From the NCBI GenBank assembly GCA_964593065.1, contig CAZQGO010000015.1:1-64000 (forward strand): a stretch of DNA of 64,000 nucleotides, given 5' to 3'. The translations under genes were made by a program, and so were the position numbers. Under the pieces are notes generated by a model that searched no databases, was not told the DNA's origin, and was given only the letters and a program-made list of their open reading frames with translations. Below, one piece after another: positions 1 to 7,926 of this stretch. The stretch is from CAZQGO01 sp964593065. Its GTDB lineage: Bacteria; Oederibacteriota; JAAXVQ01. Each line of letters opens with the position of its first letter. Position 1 is the first letter of the stretch.

Positions 1-2029
1 CGCCCCGCACCCGCTCGTCGCCCAGGGCCAGCGTGGAAGGCAGGATCGCTTGCACGGCCGACACGGCCGTCGTCAGCGGCCGCAATGAGGCGAGCAGATT
101 TTGCGCCCGGCCGCTTACGGCCTGGCGCAGGGACTGTACCAGCTGCGACCAGCCTCCCTGCCGGCTGGCCCGCGCCATGTCCGCCAGGGCGGCAGCCAGT
201 TTCTGGGGGGCGATGAAGAAATACGGATAGCCGCCGACGTTCATGTGCTCAAGGTCCTGCGGCCGGGCAAGGTTGGCCACGCTGGCCGCGGTGCGCGGGG
301 TGACGGCGCGCACGGGTCCGGCCGCGGCGCGAACCTGCGTGGGCAAAACCAAAAATTCCGTCTGCGCGGCGGCCAGGACGCGGCCGCTTTCCCGGTTCTC
401 CTCGGCGAGCGAGAGGGGCGGCACCTTGCGCAGCAACTCGGCGCCGGGATAACTGCGGGCGAGCTCGGCGTCGGCACGGCTCAATTGTTCCAGGCCCATG
501 CCCTGCCGCCAGCGCCTGGCCAAGGACACGATGCGCAGCAGCTGCTCCGCCAAATCGGAAAAAATTCTCTGTTCGGGGCGTTCCAATTGATTTTTGGTCA
601 CCCGCTGGCCGGGTTCGAAAGAGCCGTCCGCGCACAAGGTGGGCAGGGCAAAAATATTCTGGTTCTGGGCCAGGAGTGTTTCCAGCGGGCTGCGCTTGTT
701 CTGCAGCAGGGAAAAATAGGGATTGACCACGTCGTGCCGCGTCAGGCGGGGCGTGACGGACAGGCAGGTGACGCCCCGGCGCCGCAGCTCCTCGAGAACT
801 CCCTGGGTATGAAAACCGCCCGTCAGCATGACCGCCAGACGCTCGCCGCGCCGGTCCATTTTGCGGAGAAGGTTGTCCACGAAATGCACGCTGCGCTCAT
901 CCGTCAGGCGGTAGAACTCCTCGGCCGCGCCGATGGCGCCGTCCAGCTGGTACACTTCCGGGTCAAGTTCCAGGACGGTGTCCACGCCCTGGCTGCGGAA
1001 AAAATCCGCAAAATGCGCGACGGCGAAAAGGGCGCGTTCCCGGCGGAAGTCCAGTACGTCCCGCGGGCTGGCGGAAATATTGATGAGCCGCTCGATGATG
1101 TCCAGCCGGCGGTACCAGTCATCGAGTTCCTGTTCGGCCGGGTCCCGGTACAGGGCGCGGCGGATGGCGGCGTCGAGCGCCTCCACCTCGTCGAAGAGGC
1201 GGTCGGGGTCGATTTCTGGCGAAAACGCGCTCTGCCCCACCCGCAAATAGCGGGCCAGATTGCGGAAGGGAGCCGTGTCCACGCGGCTTTGTCCGGCCGC
1301 GGCGCGGAGAAAAGCCGCATACTGCAGCAGGTCCATGCGGCCCTGGCGGTAGGCCTCGCGGCGCGCGTCAAAAGCCCGCAGGGAAGGCGCATACACCCGG
1401 TTTTTGGTCTCGTCCAGCAGCGTGCGCAGGTCATCGCAATAGCCGCGGTTTTCCAGGGTCAGGAAAAAATTCACCAGCTTGAAATTCGCCTGGTACAGGT
1501 CCCGGGTCTCAATGCCCTCGATGCGAATGGGATTCCGGCCCGTGGCCGCGTAATATTCCGCCCCCGTCAGCTTTCCCTGCCGCACGAAATAGTCGCCGAC
1601 TTCCCGGACCGCCTCTCCGTCGGGAAATGTCTTGAACTTGGATACATTGACGGTCCCGCTGGCGCCTTCCTGACCCACGAGCTTCAAGCCGTACTCCCGG
1701 GCCAGGTAATCAATAATTCTGGCCTCGTTCATTTGAATTTCATAATTGCAGTGCAAATCCTGGATGTGAATCACCAGGCGGTCCTTGCCGGGTGCGATTT
1801 CGTGGACACGGCAGAGATTGGAGGGAAGATTCAGAGGTTTGCCTTGAAAATTGACCTGGGAAAGTCCTTGCGGAGGAATGAGGTAATTCGAGCTTTCAAA
1901 GGCCCAGGAAAGGTATGGCCAGGCGAAGGACAGAGTTATCAACAGGGAGAGCATGCGGGCCCAAGGACGGACTTTCCGGCTGTGCCACGAAGTCAAATTG
2001 TATGGATGGCAGGATATTTGAACGCTCAT
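1..2029 (-). CDS. Exported protein of unknown function, possible TraB/ChaN-like fold; 3' end outside window
   Basis: The frame is open from an ATG at 2029 to the window edge (676 codons seen), so it is 3'-truncated by the window. The start is set by AAGGAA seven bases upstream and a strong promoter further up. A hydrophobic stretch at about residues 27-42 looks like a signal anchor or signal peptide. Residues 87-95 read IHIQDLHCN, followed by EGASG near 121, and a GGFHTQG motif lies about 300 residues later. A His/Asp/His start, an EG after the first helix and a late G-x-H-x-x-G are reminiscent of the TraB/PrgY, ChaN and erythromycin-esterase group of metal-dependent folds. That link is inference from motif layout only. 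The rest is helical, charged and unrecognised. The reading frame is real because promoter, ribosome site and continuous frame agree. The upstream HAD gene is on the same strand, about 200 AT-rich bases away. Confidence 0.7.
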   Translation of the reverse strand, partial: MSVQISCHPYNLTSWHSRKVRPWARMLSLLITLSFAWPYLSWAFESSNYLIPPQGLSQVNFQGKPLNLPSNLCRVHEIAPGKDRLVIHIQDLHCNYEIQMNEARIIDYLAREYGLKLVGQEGASGTVNVSKFKTFPDGEAVREVGDYFVRQGKLTGAEYYAATGRNPIRIEGIETRDLYQANFKLVNFFLTLENRGYCDDLRTLLDETKNRVYAPSLRAFDARREAYRQGRMDLLQYAAFLRAAAGQSRVDTAPFRNLARYLRVGQSAFSPEIDPDRLFDEVEALDAAIRRALYRDPAEQELDDWYRRLDIIERLINISASPRDVLDFRRERALFAVAHFADFFRSQGVDTVLELDPEVYQLDGAIGAAEEFYRLTDERSVHFVDNLLRKMDRRGERLAVMLTGGFHTQGVLEELRRRGVTCLSVTPRLTRHDVVNPYFSLLQNKRSPLETLLAQNQNIFALPTLCADGSFEPGQRVTKNQLERPEQRIFSDLAEQLLRIVSLARRWRQGMGLEQLSRADAELARSYPGAELLRKVPPLSLAEENRESGRVLAAAQTEFLVLPTQVRAAAGPVRAVTPRTAASVANLARPQDLEHMNVGGYPYFFIAPQKLAAALADMARASRQGGWSQLVQSLRQAVSGRAQNLLASLRPLTTAVSAVQAILPSTLALGDERVRG

Positions 2030-2104
2030 CTTATTTCCTTTGAAAAAATTAATAAGATGGCGATGAAAAAACGTTACATTTTAAAACAGACCGTTTATAT
2101 CATT

Positions 2105-2133
2105 ATTATATCATATATTTTTTTAGCTGTAAA
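2105..2133 (-). promoter_or_regulatory. Near-consensus sigma-70 promoter for the gene starting at 2029
   Basis: On the minus strand TTTACA (2133-2128) is followed by a 17-base spacer and TATAAT (2110-2105). Transcription would start near 2098, leaving a leader of about 70 bases. The surrounding 2040-2230 is strikingly AT-rich for this genome. Confidence 0.75.
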
Positions 2134-2232
2134 ATCGTGAACCCGCATTTAATTTCTTACAAAGAATATAACTATATTTCTAATAAATTATTTATATTTT
2201 ACGCGCATGGATTGAAAGGCTGGGAAAAAATA

Positions 2233-2901
2233 TTATCGGAGAAGAAAACGTGCCAAGTCTTGCATGTCGGCAAAACAGCCATCTGCGCCGGATAGTTGCG
2301 GACACTGCAGGGAGGTTTCCACCGCCAGGCAAAGGATACCCGCGCTTTTGGCGGATTGGATACCCAGGGGAGCGTTTTCAACGACCAAGGCCTGCCGGGC
2401 TTCCACGCCAAGTTTTTCCAAAGCGGTGAGGTATGGTTCGGGATCCGGTTTCCCGTGCTTCACTTGATCACCGGTCACGAGTACGTCAAAAAAAGCGAGC
2501 AGATCAGGGGGGAGAAGGGACTGAAGTTCTTCACGGGCCGTGCCGGTAACGATAGCCAGGCGCTTTCCCAGGGCCTGAAGCGCCCGCACGAGATCACGGG
2601 CACCGGGAAAGGGCTCCACGCGACCCAGGTGCTTGAAAATGCCCTCTTTTTTCACGAGCAGTTCCCTGGTGGCCTCGGGAGACAGTTCCCTGCCGTGTTG
2701 CCGGAGAAAAAAGCGTACGGCTGCGGTTCCGGATTCTCCCTCCCGGGCGTAGATCTCCTCACGGCTGACGGACACTCCGATCTCCCGCAGGACGCGGATC
2801 CAGGCCGTGGCATGAAAAGGCATGCTGTCCACCAAAACGCCGTCCATGTCGAAAATCACGGCCTGCAAACGGCTGAGGTCAATTCGCTCCAAGGGTCTCA
2901 C
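2233..2901 (-). CDS. HAD-superfamily phosphatase, beta-phosphoglucomutase/phosphoglycolate-phosphatase type
   Basis: 222 residues. Motif I is FDMDGVLVDS with nucleophile and acid/base aspartates at residues 18 and 20. The helical cap follows, then motif II in IVTGTA, the lysine in KHGKPDPEPY, and motif III/IV as VVENAPLGIQSAKSAG. Asn replaces the second acidic residue usually seen as EDS/EDA. It should hydrolyse or isomerise a small sugar phosphate in the cytoplasm; the substrate cannot be read from sequence. The GTG start at 2901 is preceded by GGAGG five bases upstream. It stands alone between a signalling gene and the exported-protein gene. Confidence 0.8.
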   Translation of the reverse strand: MRPLERIDLSRLQAVIFDMDGVLVDSMPFHATAWIRVLREIGVSVSREEIYAREGESGTAAVRFFLRQHGRELSPEATRELLVKKEGIFKHLGRVEPFPGARDLVRALQALGKRLAIVTGTAREELQSLLPPDLLAFFDVLVTGDQVKHGKPDPEPYLTALEKLGVEARQALVVENAPLGIQSAKSAGILCLAVETSLQCPQLSGADGCFADMQDLARFLLR

Positions 2902-3107
2902 TCCATCCTCCCGGGATGCCTATGTCGAAAATCAGGCGGGAACGTGCATACGGGTCCCCGCCGTTTCCATGAATAGCGGCAATTCTATAGCATGAGTCGG
3001 GGGTGCGTCAATGACGGGTTATTCAACCGGGGGTCGCGCGGCCAAGATATTCCCTGCCCGCAAGCCCGGGGAGCGGCTGCCGGACGGGCCGAAGCCAAGG
3101 CGGGTGG

Positions 3108-4277
3108 TCAGGAGGACACCGGACGCTCCCGGCCTCCGGACAGGTACGGTTGCATGAAATCATGGTGCGGCGGCTCGAGGTCCGCCGGCAGGCTGAGTTC
3201 GATGCGCGTGCCCTTCCCGGGCGCGGATTCCAGGTGGATGGAGCCCTGATGCGCGTGCACGATGGCTCTCACCTGGGCCAGTCCGATGCCCAGGCCTCCT
3301 CCGCGAAAACTGCTGACGCTGCTGGTATGCAACTCGGTGTCCGCCACTTCATAGAAGGGCTCGAAAATCTTGCCCTGCTCGGACTCCGGAATCCCGATGC
3401 CGTTGTCCTGGATCCAGAGCGCAACCCGGTTTCCCTCGCGGCGGGCGCCGGCCACGATTTCGCCTCCGTCCGGGGTGTTGCGGATGGAATTCTGAATGAG
3501 CTCCATGCAGGCCTGCCGCAGGCGGATGGAGTCCCCGTAAAACGGTTCCAGCGGCTCCCCCGTCTCCAGGCGCATGCCGAGATTGCGTTCGGGCACCGAG
3601 GATTTCATTTCCGCCAGGACGTCCGACAGGAGTTTGACGGCTTCGATGGGCTGCAGGAACAACTGCATCTCGCCTTCGATGGCCTGCGTCAGCATTTCGA
3701 TGTTGTTGACCAGTGTGATGAGTTTGCGCGTGGCTTTCACCAGGATGCCCAGGGTGTCCAGCTGCTGCGGGGACAACGTTCCGCCCTGTTTCTGAAACAG
3801 GGCCAGATATCCGTGGATCAGCGTCAGGGGCGTCCGGAATTCATGCGACACGAGGTTGAGGAACTTGTCCTTCATCTCGTTGAGGACCCGCAATTGCTTG
3901 TTCTGCTCGGTGAGCTCCCGCTTGTGGATGGCCTTGTGGATGGTATCCTTCAGCTGCTGGCTGGAGCAGGGTTTGAACAGGATATCCGTCGCACCGGCCC
4001 GCAGGGACTCGATGACCGTGTCCAGGGTTCCGTATCCGGTCATCACGACCACGTCCAGATTGGGCCGGATCTCCTTGAATTCGCGGATGGTCTGCACGCC
4101 GTCGCCGTCCGGCATCTTCATGTCGGTCAGCAACAGGGCGTAATCCTCCTGCCGGATGCGTTCCTCCGCCTCGCGCAGGCTGGCGGCCTGGTCGATGCTG
4201 TACCCCTCCCGTGACAGGACCTTGGTGGTCACGTTGCGGAAGATTTCATCGTCATCCACCAATAGAATTTTATTCAC
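3108..4277 (-). CDS. Receiver domain-histidine kinase hybrid
   Basis: 389 residues, no membrane segment, so cytoplasmic. Residues 1-120 form a receiver domain: acidic pocket VDDD, phosphoacceptor Asp52 in LLTDMKMP, Thr80 and Lys102 in FKPCSS. A short coiled region leads to a HisKA dimerisation domain with His145 in LVSHEFRTPL. The ATPase follows, with N-box (ELIQNSIRNTPDGG), G1 (DNGIGIP), F-box (FEPFYE) and G2 (GGGLGIGL). This REC-HK order is typical of orphan kinases that take phosphate in from another kinase and pass it on. I chose the GTG at 4277 because GGAGGC lies just upstream and homology starts there; an upstream ATG at 4352 adds 25 low-complexity residues. No partner regulator is adjacent. 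Confidence 0.88.
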   Translation of the reverse strand: MNKILLVDDDEIFRNVTTKVLSREGYSIDQAASLREAEERIRQEDYALLLTDMKMPDGDGVQTIREFKEIRPNLDVVVMTGYGTLDTVIESLRAGATDILFKPCSSQQLKDTIHKAIHKRELTEQNKQLRVLNEMKDKFLNLVSHEFRTPLTLIHGYLALFQKQGGTLSPQQLDTLGILVKATRKLITLVNNIEMLTQAIEGEMQLFLQPIEAVKLLSDVLAEMKSSVPERNLGMRLETGEPLEPFYGDSIRLRQACMELIQNSIRNTPDGGEIVAGARREGNRVALWIQDNGIGIPESEQGKIFEPFYEVADTELHTSSVSSFRGGGLGIGLAQVRAIVHAHQGSIHLESAPGKGTRIELSLPADLEPPHHDFMQPYLSGGRERPVSS

Positions 4278-4466
4278 GTCGCCTCCGGGAAGGATACCGG
4301 GCGGGAGGACCGCCGGGCCAGGGCAGGGTGGTTTGACGCCGCGGAATTTCACCCTGCTCTCCCCGCCAATCCCCCCTTCAGTATCGGCCGAACTGAACGT
4401 TTCTTGAATCCTGGAAGTTGTCCCCGCGCCCCCCCGGCCCGGAAGCCTCCGCCCGCGGGGGTTCGT

Positions 4467-4754
4467 TCACAGATCCCGGAAGATGTCGTCCCACTTCCGT
4501 TTGGCGCCTTCCACCTGTGTTTCGCGGGTCTGGCGCATGATTTCCCGGAAGACGAATTCCGGGCATTCGTTGGCGGCCTTTTTGTCCTTGCGCCAGTCCA
4601 CGTCGGGCCTCAGGCACTGCTGGCGGGCGGCGGGCGAGTAATGCCGGCAATTGTGGCAGCAGCGCAGGTGCGCACCGCAGTAGGGGCACTGCGCCGCCGG
4701 GTCCGGCACTTCCCGGACGACGAGTTCCCGCTGGCAATGGTAGCAGAGTTTCAT
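4467..4754 (-). CDS. Small cysteine-rich zinc-ribbon protein
   Basis: 95 residues. Two CxxC pairs (CYHC at 4-7 and CPYC near 23) form a zinc-ribbon-like N-terminus. Further cysteines follow in CCHNC, QQC and NEC. The C-terminal half is a charged helix ending in KRKWDDIFRDL. The ATG at 4754 has GGAGGGG upstream, whereas the longer frame to 4931 adds non-homologous sequence that overlaps the divergent promoter region. It is cytoplasmic and probably metal-binding. I do not recognise a named family. It reads divergently from the diguanylate cyclase at 4911 and may be co-transcribed with the receiver kinase 189 bases downstream. Confidence 0.75.
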   Translation of the reverse strand: MKLCYHCQRELVVREVPDPAAQCPYCGAHLRCCHNCRHYSPAARQQCLRPDVDWRKDKKAANECPEFVFREIMRQTRETQVEGAKRKWDDIFRDL

Positions 4755-4850
4755 TCGGATACCCCTCCCGGAGGATGGCGGGCGGAACCGGGATTTCAGT
4801 CTAGCGCCGGGCCGCACGCGGGGCAAGTCTTTTCTTGCCCGGGAAATGTC

Positions 4851-4879
4851 TTGCCCCCCGGGTGTCTCTCCCTTAAAAT
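4851..4879 (+). promoter_or_regulatory. Probable sigma-70 promoter for the diguanylate cyclase
   Basis: TTGCCC (4851-4856), 17-base spacer, TAAAAT (4874-4879). The -10 overlaps an in-frame ATG at 4878, which argues for the GTG start at 4911 instead. Confidence 0.5.
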
Positions 4880-4910
4880 GAATACGGCGACATTTTTCCC
4901 GGAGGCCGGC

Positions 4911-6191
4911 GTGGGCTTGAACATCCGCCAAAAAATCTTCGTCTCCTTCATCCTGGTCATTTTAATCTCGGCCGGGGCGGTTTACCTGATTTACTCCAAC
5001 AGCGTGCGGATCACCGAACTGTCCTCCCGGATCACCACCGAAAACGTGCGCAGCATCAGCCTGGCGCATACCCTGCTGCAGCAGCTGCTGCTGAGCGACT
5101 GGGCGATTTCCCAGTATCTCCTTTCCGGCGAGCCTTCCTGGGTCAACATCAGCAACCAGGCGCAGCGCAAACTCAAGGAAACCCTGGCCGACGTGCAGAA
5201 GCTCTCCCGGGACGAGCCCAAGCGGGAGAGCATCCAGAAAATCAGGAAATTGTACTACCTCTACGTCCGGCAAAAACAGCTGGTGGTCAAGCGCTTTACC
5301 CAGGGGATCATCAGCCGCGAGCAGCAGCAGTATTTTCGTTCGCAGCAGAGCGTCCTGGAGCCCATCATCGAGGAAACGCAGAAATTAATCAGCCGCAACG
5401 AGGGCCAGCTCTACAACCGCCTGCAGCAGGCCGAGGCGCTGAAAAAAACCAACCAGGGATTGAGCGTGGCCATGGTGCTGGTCGTGACTTTCATCGCGGC
5501 CCTGCTGGTCTTCGTATTAAACCAGAACATCATCCTGCCCATCAACCGCCTCATGGACGGGGTGCGCAAATTCGCCAACGGCAACTTCGCGGCCCAGGTC
5601 CCCGTCACCTCCCAGGATGAAATCGGGGAATTATCCGGCGCCTTCAACATCATGGCGAAAAACATCCGGAACGACCGCCAGAAGCTGACCGCCCTGACCA
5701 TCACGGACGAGAAAACCGGGCTTTTCAATTACCGCTATTTCAAGCAAACCATGCACGAGGAGATGAAGCGGGCGGAGCGCTATGGACGCCACCTCTCCCT
5801 GGTCATGCTGGACATCGATTTTTTCAAGCATTATAACGACACCAACGGTCACTCCATGGGCGATCTCCTGCTCAAAGAACTCGCCGGCCTGTTGAAGGAA
5901 TCGGTACGGGAAACCGACCTGGTCGCGCGCTTCGGCGGCGAGGAATTCGTCCTGCTGCTGCCGGAAACCCCGGTCCGCGTGGCTTACAAACTGGCCGACA
6001 ACCTCCGTCTCAGCATCAAGAATCACATCTTCCCCCTGGAGGAGAAGCAGCCCCACAAGGACCTCACGGTCAGCATGGGTGTCGCCGCTTATCCCGCCAG
6101 GAACATCGTCACCCCGGACGCCTTGCTGGAGCGGGCCGACCAGGCCCTCTACAAGGCCAAAAAAAGCGGCCGCAACCGCGTGTGCCTGTAG
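4911..6191 (+). CDS. Membrane-anchored diguanylate cyclase (sensor-HAMP-GGDEF)
   Basis: 426 residues from GTG 4911, which has GGAGG eight bases upstream. A transmembrane helix at about 8-28 and another at about 185-205 bracket a helical periplasmic sensor of about 155 residues, like a four-helix-bundle or CHASE3 domain. A HAMP linker follows, then a GGDEF domain from about residue 270. The active-site loop at 342-346 is GGEEF. Five residues before it, RETD matches the RxxD inhibitory site, so the enzyme should make cyclic di-GMP from two GTP and be product-inhibited. The DxD in MLDIDFFKHYND is also present. No EAL, HD-GYP or PilZ partner lies nearby. Confidence 0.92.
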   Translation: MGLNIRQKIFVSFILVILISAGAVYLIYSNSVRITELSSRITTENVRSISLAHTLLQQLLLSDWAISQYLLSGEPSWVNISNQAQRKLKETLADVQKLSRDEPKRESIQKIRKLYYLYVRQKQLVVKRFTQGIISREQQQYFRSQQSVLEPIIEETQKLISRNEGQLYNRLQQAEALKKTNQGLSVAMVLVVTFIAALLVFVLNQNIILPINRLMDGVRKFANGNFAAQVPVTSQDEIGELSGAFNIMAKNIRNDRQKLTALTITDEKTGLFNYRYFKQTMHEEMKRAERYGRHLSLVMLDIDFFKHYNDTNGHSMGDLLLKELAGLLKESVRETDLVARFGGEEFVLLLPETPVRVAYKLADNLRLSIKNHIFPLEEKQPHKDLTVSMGVAAYPARNIVTPDALLERADQALYKAKKSGRNRVCL

Positions 6192-6298
6192 GCTTCCCCC
6201 GGCCTCGGGATCCCCCAGGCCGGCCGTGATACCCGTTTCAGGAATTCAACCGCGATGATTCGCCCCCTCCGCCTGTCTAACCAGAAAAGGCTGAGATC

Positions 6299-6679
6299 AT
6301 GTCCACGCGTCCCTTCCCCCAATCGCTTCACGGACCGGTCCGGCGGCTGCAGGCCGAGCTGGAACGCCTGGAGCAATCCGTCCCGCCGGCGACCGTTCCG
6401 CACGCCGCGGCCAGGCTTTCCTCCTTGTCGCGGGAACTCGTCCGCCGCATGCTTGCGGGTTTGCGGGCCCGCGGCCCGGAGGCGAAACTCCGCGCCTACC
6501 GCCGAGCTTTGCGAAACACGCTTGCGATCTCCCGACTGCTCCAAGACCCGGACGCCGGCCTACCTTTCCCAACCGCGCAACGGCGGCGCCTGATCCGGGA
6601 CACACAGCGTCTCAACACCGGCCTGTTCCGGCTGTTGCGGAGCCACCCGCCTGTCCCGCGCCGGGGATTCAAGGCTTGA
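6299..6679 (+). CDS. Small helical protein of unknown function
   Basis: 126 residues, rich in Arg and Leu, with four predicted amphipathic helices and no signal peptide, cysteines or metal motif. ATG 6299 has only a weak AAGG upstream. Two Leu/Arg heptad-like helices (about 12-30 and 60-85) suggest a helical bundle or a nucleic-acid or protein-binding role, which is inference. It sits between the diguanylate cyclase and the lipase on the same strand. I know no family for it; the start and the coding status are moderately secure. Confidence 0.5.
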   Translation: MSTRPFPQSLHGPVRRLQAELERLEQSVPPATVPHAAARLSSLSRELVRRMLAGLRARGPEAKLRAYRRALRNTLAISRLLQDPDAGLPFPTAQRRRLIRDTQRLNTGLFRLLRSHPPVPRRGFKA

Positions 6680-6761
6680 TTAACCTCCGGACGTTTGTTA
6701 TTCTTCTGTTTGTCACCTGTTTCGGGAGCCTGCTCGTCCAGTTTCGCAATCAGGAGCCGGG

Positions 6762-7760
6762 ATGTTCGCCAGCCTGCGCAAGTCAAGACCGGAAATCCCC
6801 CTCGGACTGGCGCTGGGCGGCGGCGGCGCCAGGGGTCTGGCCCACATCGGGGTCCTGAAAGTCCTGGAGGCAAACGGCATTCGCCCGAACATGATCGTGG
6901 GCACCTCCATGGGCGCCATTATCGGAGGCTTGTACGCCCATCTCCAGGACGCCAAACTCCTGGAAACGCTGGTTCGTTCCCGCCTGCAGAGCCCGGTCCT
7001 GAAAAAACTCGGCCTGGGATCCTTCGAGAAAGGCCCCGTCAAGCGGGATGCTGCCCGCAGAAGCCTGAGCAAAACCCAGGAACAACTGACCCGCATCTTT
7101 CTTCTGGCCTCCGTCCTGACCAAGGATCACATTATCGCGGAAAAAAAAGTAAAGGAACTGCTTGCGCACATGCTGCCCGATCAGCAGATTGACGACCTGC
7201 CCATCCGCTTCGGTGCCGTGGCCACCGACTTGGCCGCGGGCACCTCGCGCCTGTTTGACCACGGCCACCTGCCCACGGCCGTACGCGCCTCCGCGGCGAT
7301 CCCCGGGATTTTTCCTCCCGTGGTGCAAAACGGCCGCCAGCTCGTGGACGGGTGCGTGGTTTCCCTGGTGCCCGTTATGGAAACCCGGAGCCTGGGAGCC
7401 AGCTGGGTGATCGCAGTGGACGTCACCCAGCCCCTGATCGAGAACAAAATCTTTCAGACCGGGGTGGAAATCTGGCTGCGGGCGGACAAAATCACCTCCA
7501 TGGCTTTGAACCAGTATCACCTGCAACAGGCGGACGCGCTGATCCGCGTGGAAAATCTCTATCAGGAATGGTCGGCCTTCCAGGCCATCGACGAATTGGT
7601 TCGCGCCGGGGAAAAAGCCGCCGCGGACGCCTTGCCCTCCATTCACAAAGCCTTGGCCCGCGTCTCGACCCAGGCGCGCGGACAGCGTCCCTGGTGGCGG
7701 CGCTGGTTCGCTCCCGGCGCCGGCCGGAGCGGAGACAAAACTCCCCCCCGCACCGCATGA
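6762..7760 (+). CDS. Patatin-like phospholipase (RssA/YlbK type)
   Basis: 332 residues. The oxyanion hole is the glycine-rich LALGGGGARGLAHIG at 16-30. The nucleophile elbow is GTSMG with Ser49. The catalytic Asp lies in VDGCVVSL, where Cys replaces the usual Gly/Ala. This Ser-Asp dyad hydrolyses acyl esters of phospholipids or lysophospholipids, and bacterial homologues are cytoplasmic or membrane-associated. A helical insertion of about 60 residues (about 85-145) follows the elbow, as in RssA relatives. The C-terminal 25 residues are basic and disordered. The ATG at 6762 has GGAGCC just upstream. No regulator adjoins it. Confidence 0.88.
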   Translation: MFASLRKSRPEIPLGLALGGGGARGLAHIGVLKVLEANGIRPNMIVGTSMGAIIGGLYAHLQDAKLLETLVRSRLQSPVLKKLGLGSFEKGPVKRDAARRSLSKTQEQLTRIFLLASVLTKDHIIAEKKVKELLAHMLPDQQIDDLPIRFGAVATDLAAGTSRLFDHGHLPTAVRASAAIPGIFPPVVQNGRQLVDGCVVSLVPVMETRSLGASWVIAVDVTQPLIENKIFQTGVEIWLRADKITSMALNQYHLQQADALIRVENLYQEWSAFQAIDELVRAGEKAAADALPSIHKALARVSTQARGQRPWWRRWFAPGAGRSGDKTPPRTA

Positions 7761-7862
7761 GGATCCCCCCGCCCGTTCGCATCCGCCGTTTCTCCGTCCG
7801 CACTTCGGCCGCCGGCCTGAAATTCCGGGAACCTTGAAGTCCAGACGCGTCCGCTTTCTCAA

Positions 7863-7892
7863 TTGACACCGCTGTTCAGCCATCGCTATAAT
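7863..7892 (+). promoter_or_regulatory. Consensus sigma-70 promoter for the PorV-TPR/OmpA operon
   Basis: TTGACA (7863-7868), 18-base spacer, TATAAT (7887-7892): both hexamers are perfect. Transcription would start near 7899, 28 bases before the ATG at 7927. Strong constitutive expression is expected. Confidence 0.85.
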
Positions 7893-7926
7893 GAAAGTCA
7901 CCTGAGCCGCTAGCGGGAGCCGCGCC

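Noticed and set aside
101..2140. 679-codon open frame on the plus strand
   Set aside because: It is antisense to the partial exported-protein gene, has no ribosome site or fold, and reflects GC-rich codon bias on the opposite strand.
6676..6858. 60-codon hydrophobic frame with a TTG start between the helical protein and the lipase
   Set aside because: Attractive as a small membrane peptide, but there is no ribosome site and it overlaps the lipase coding frame.
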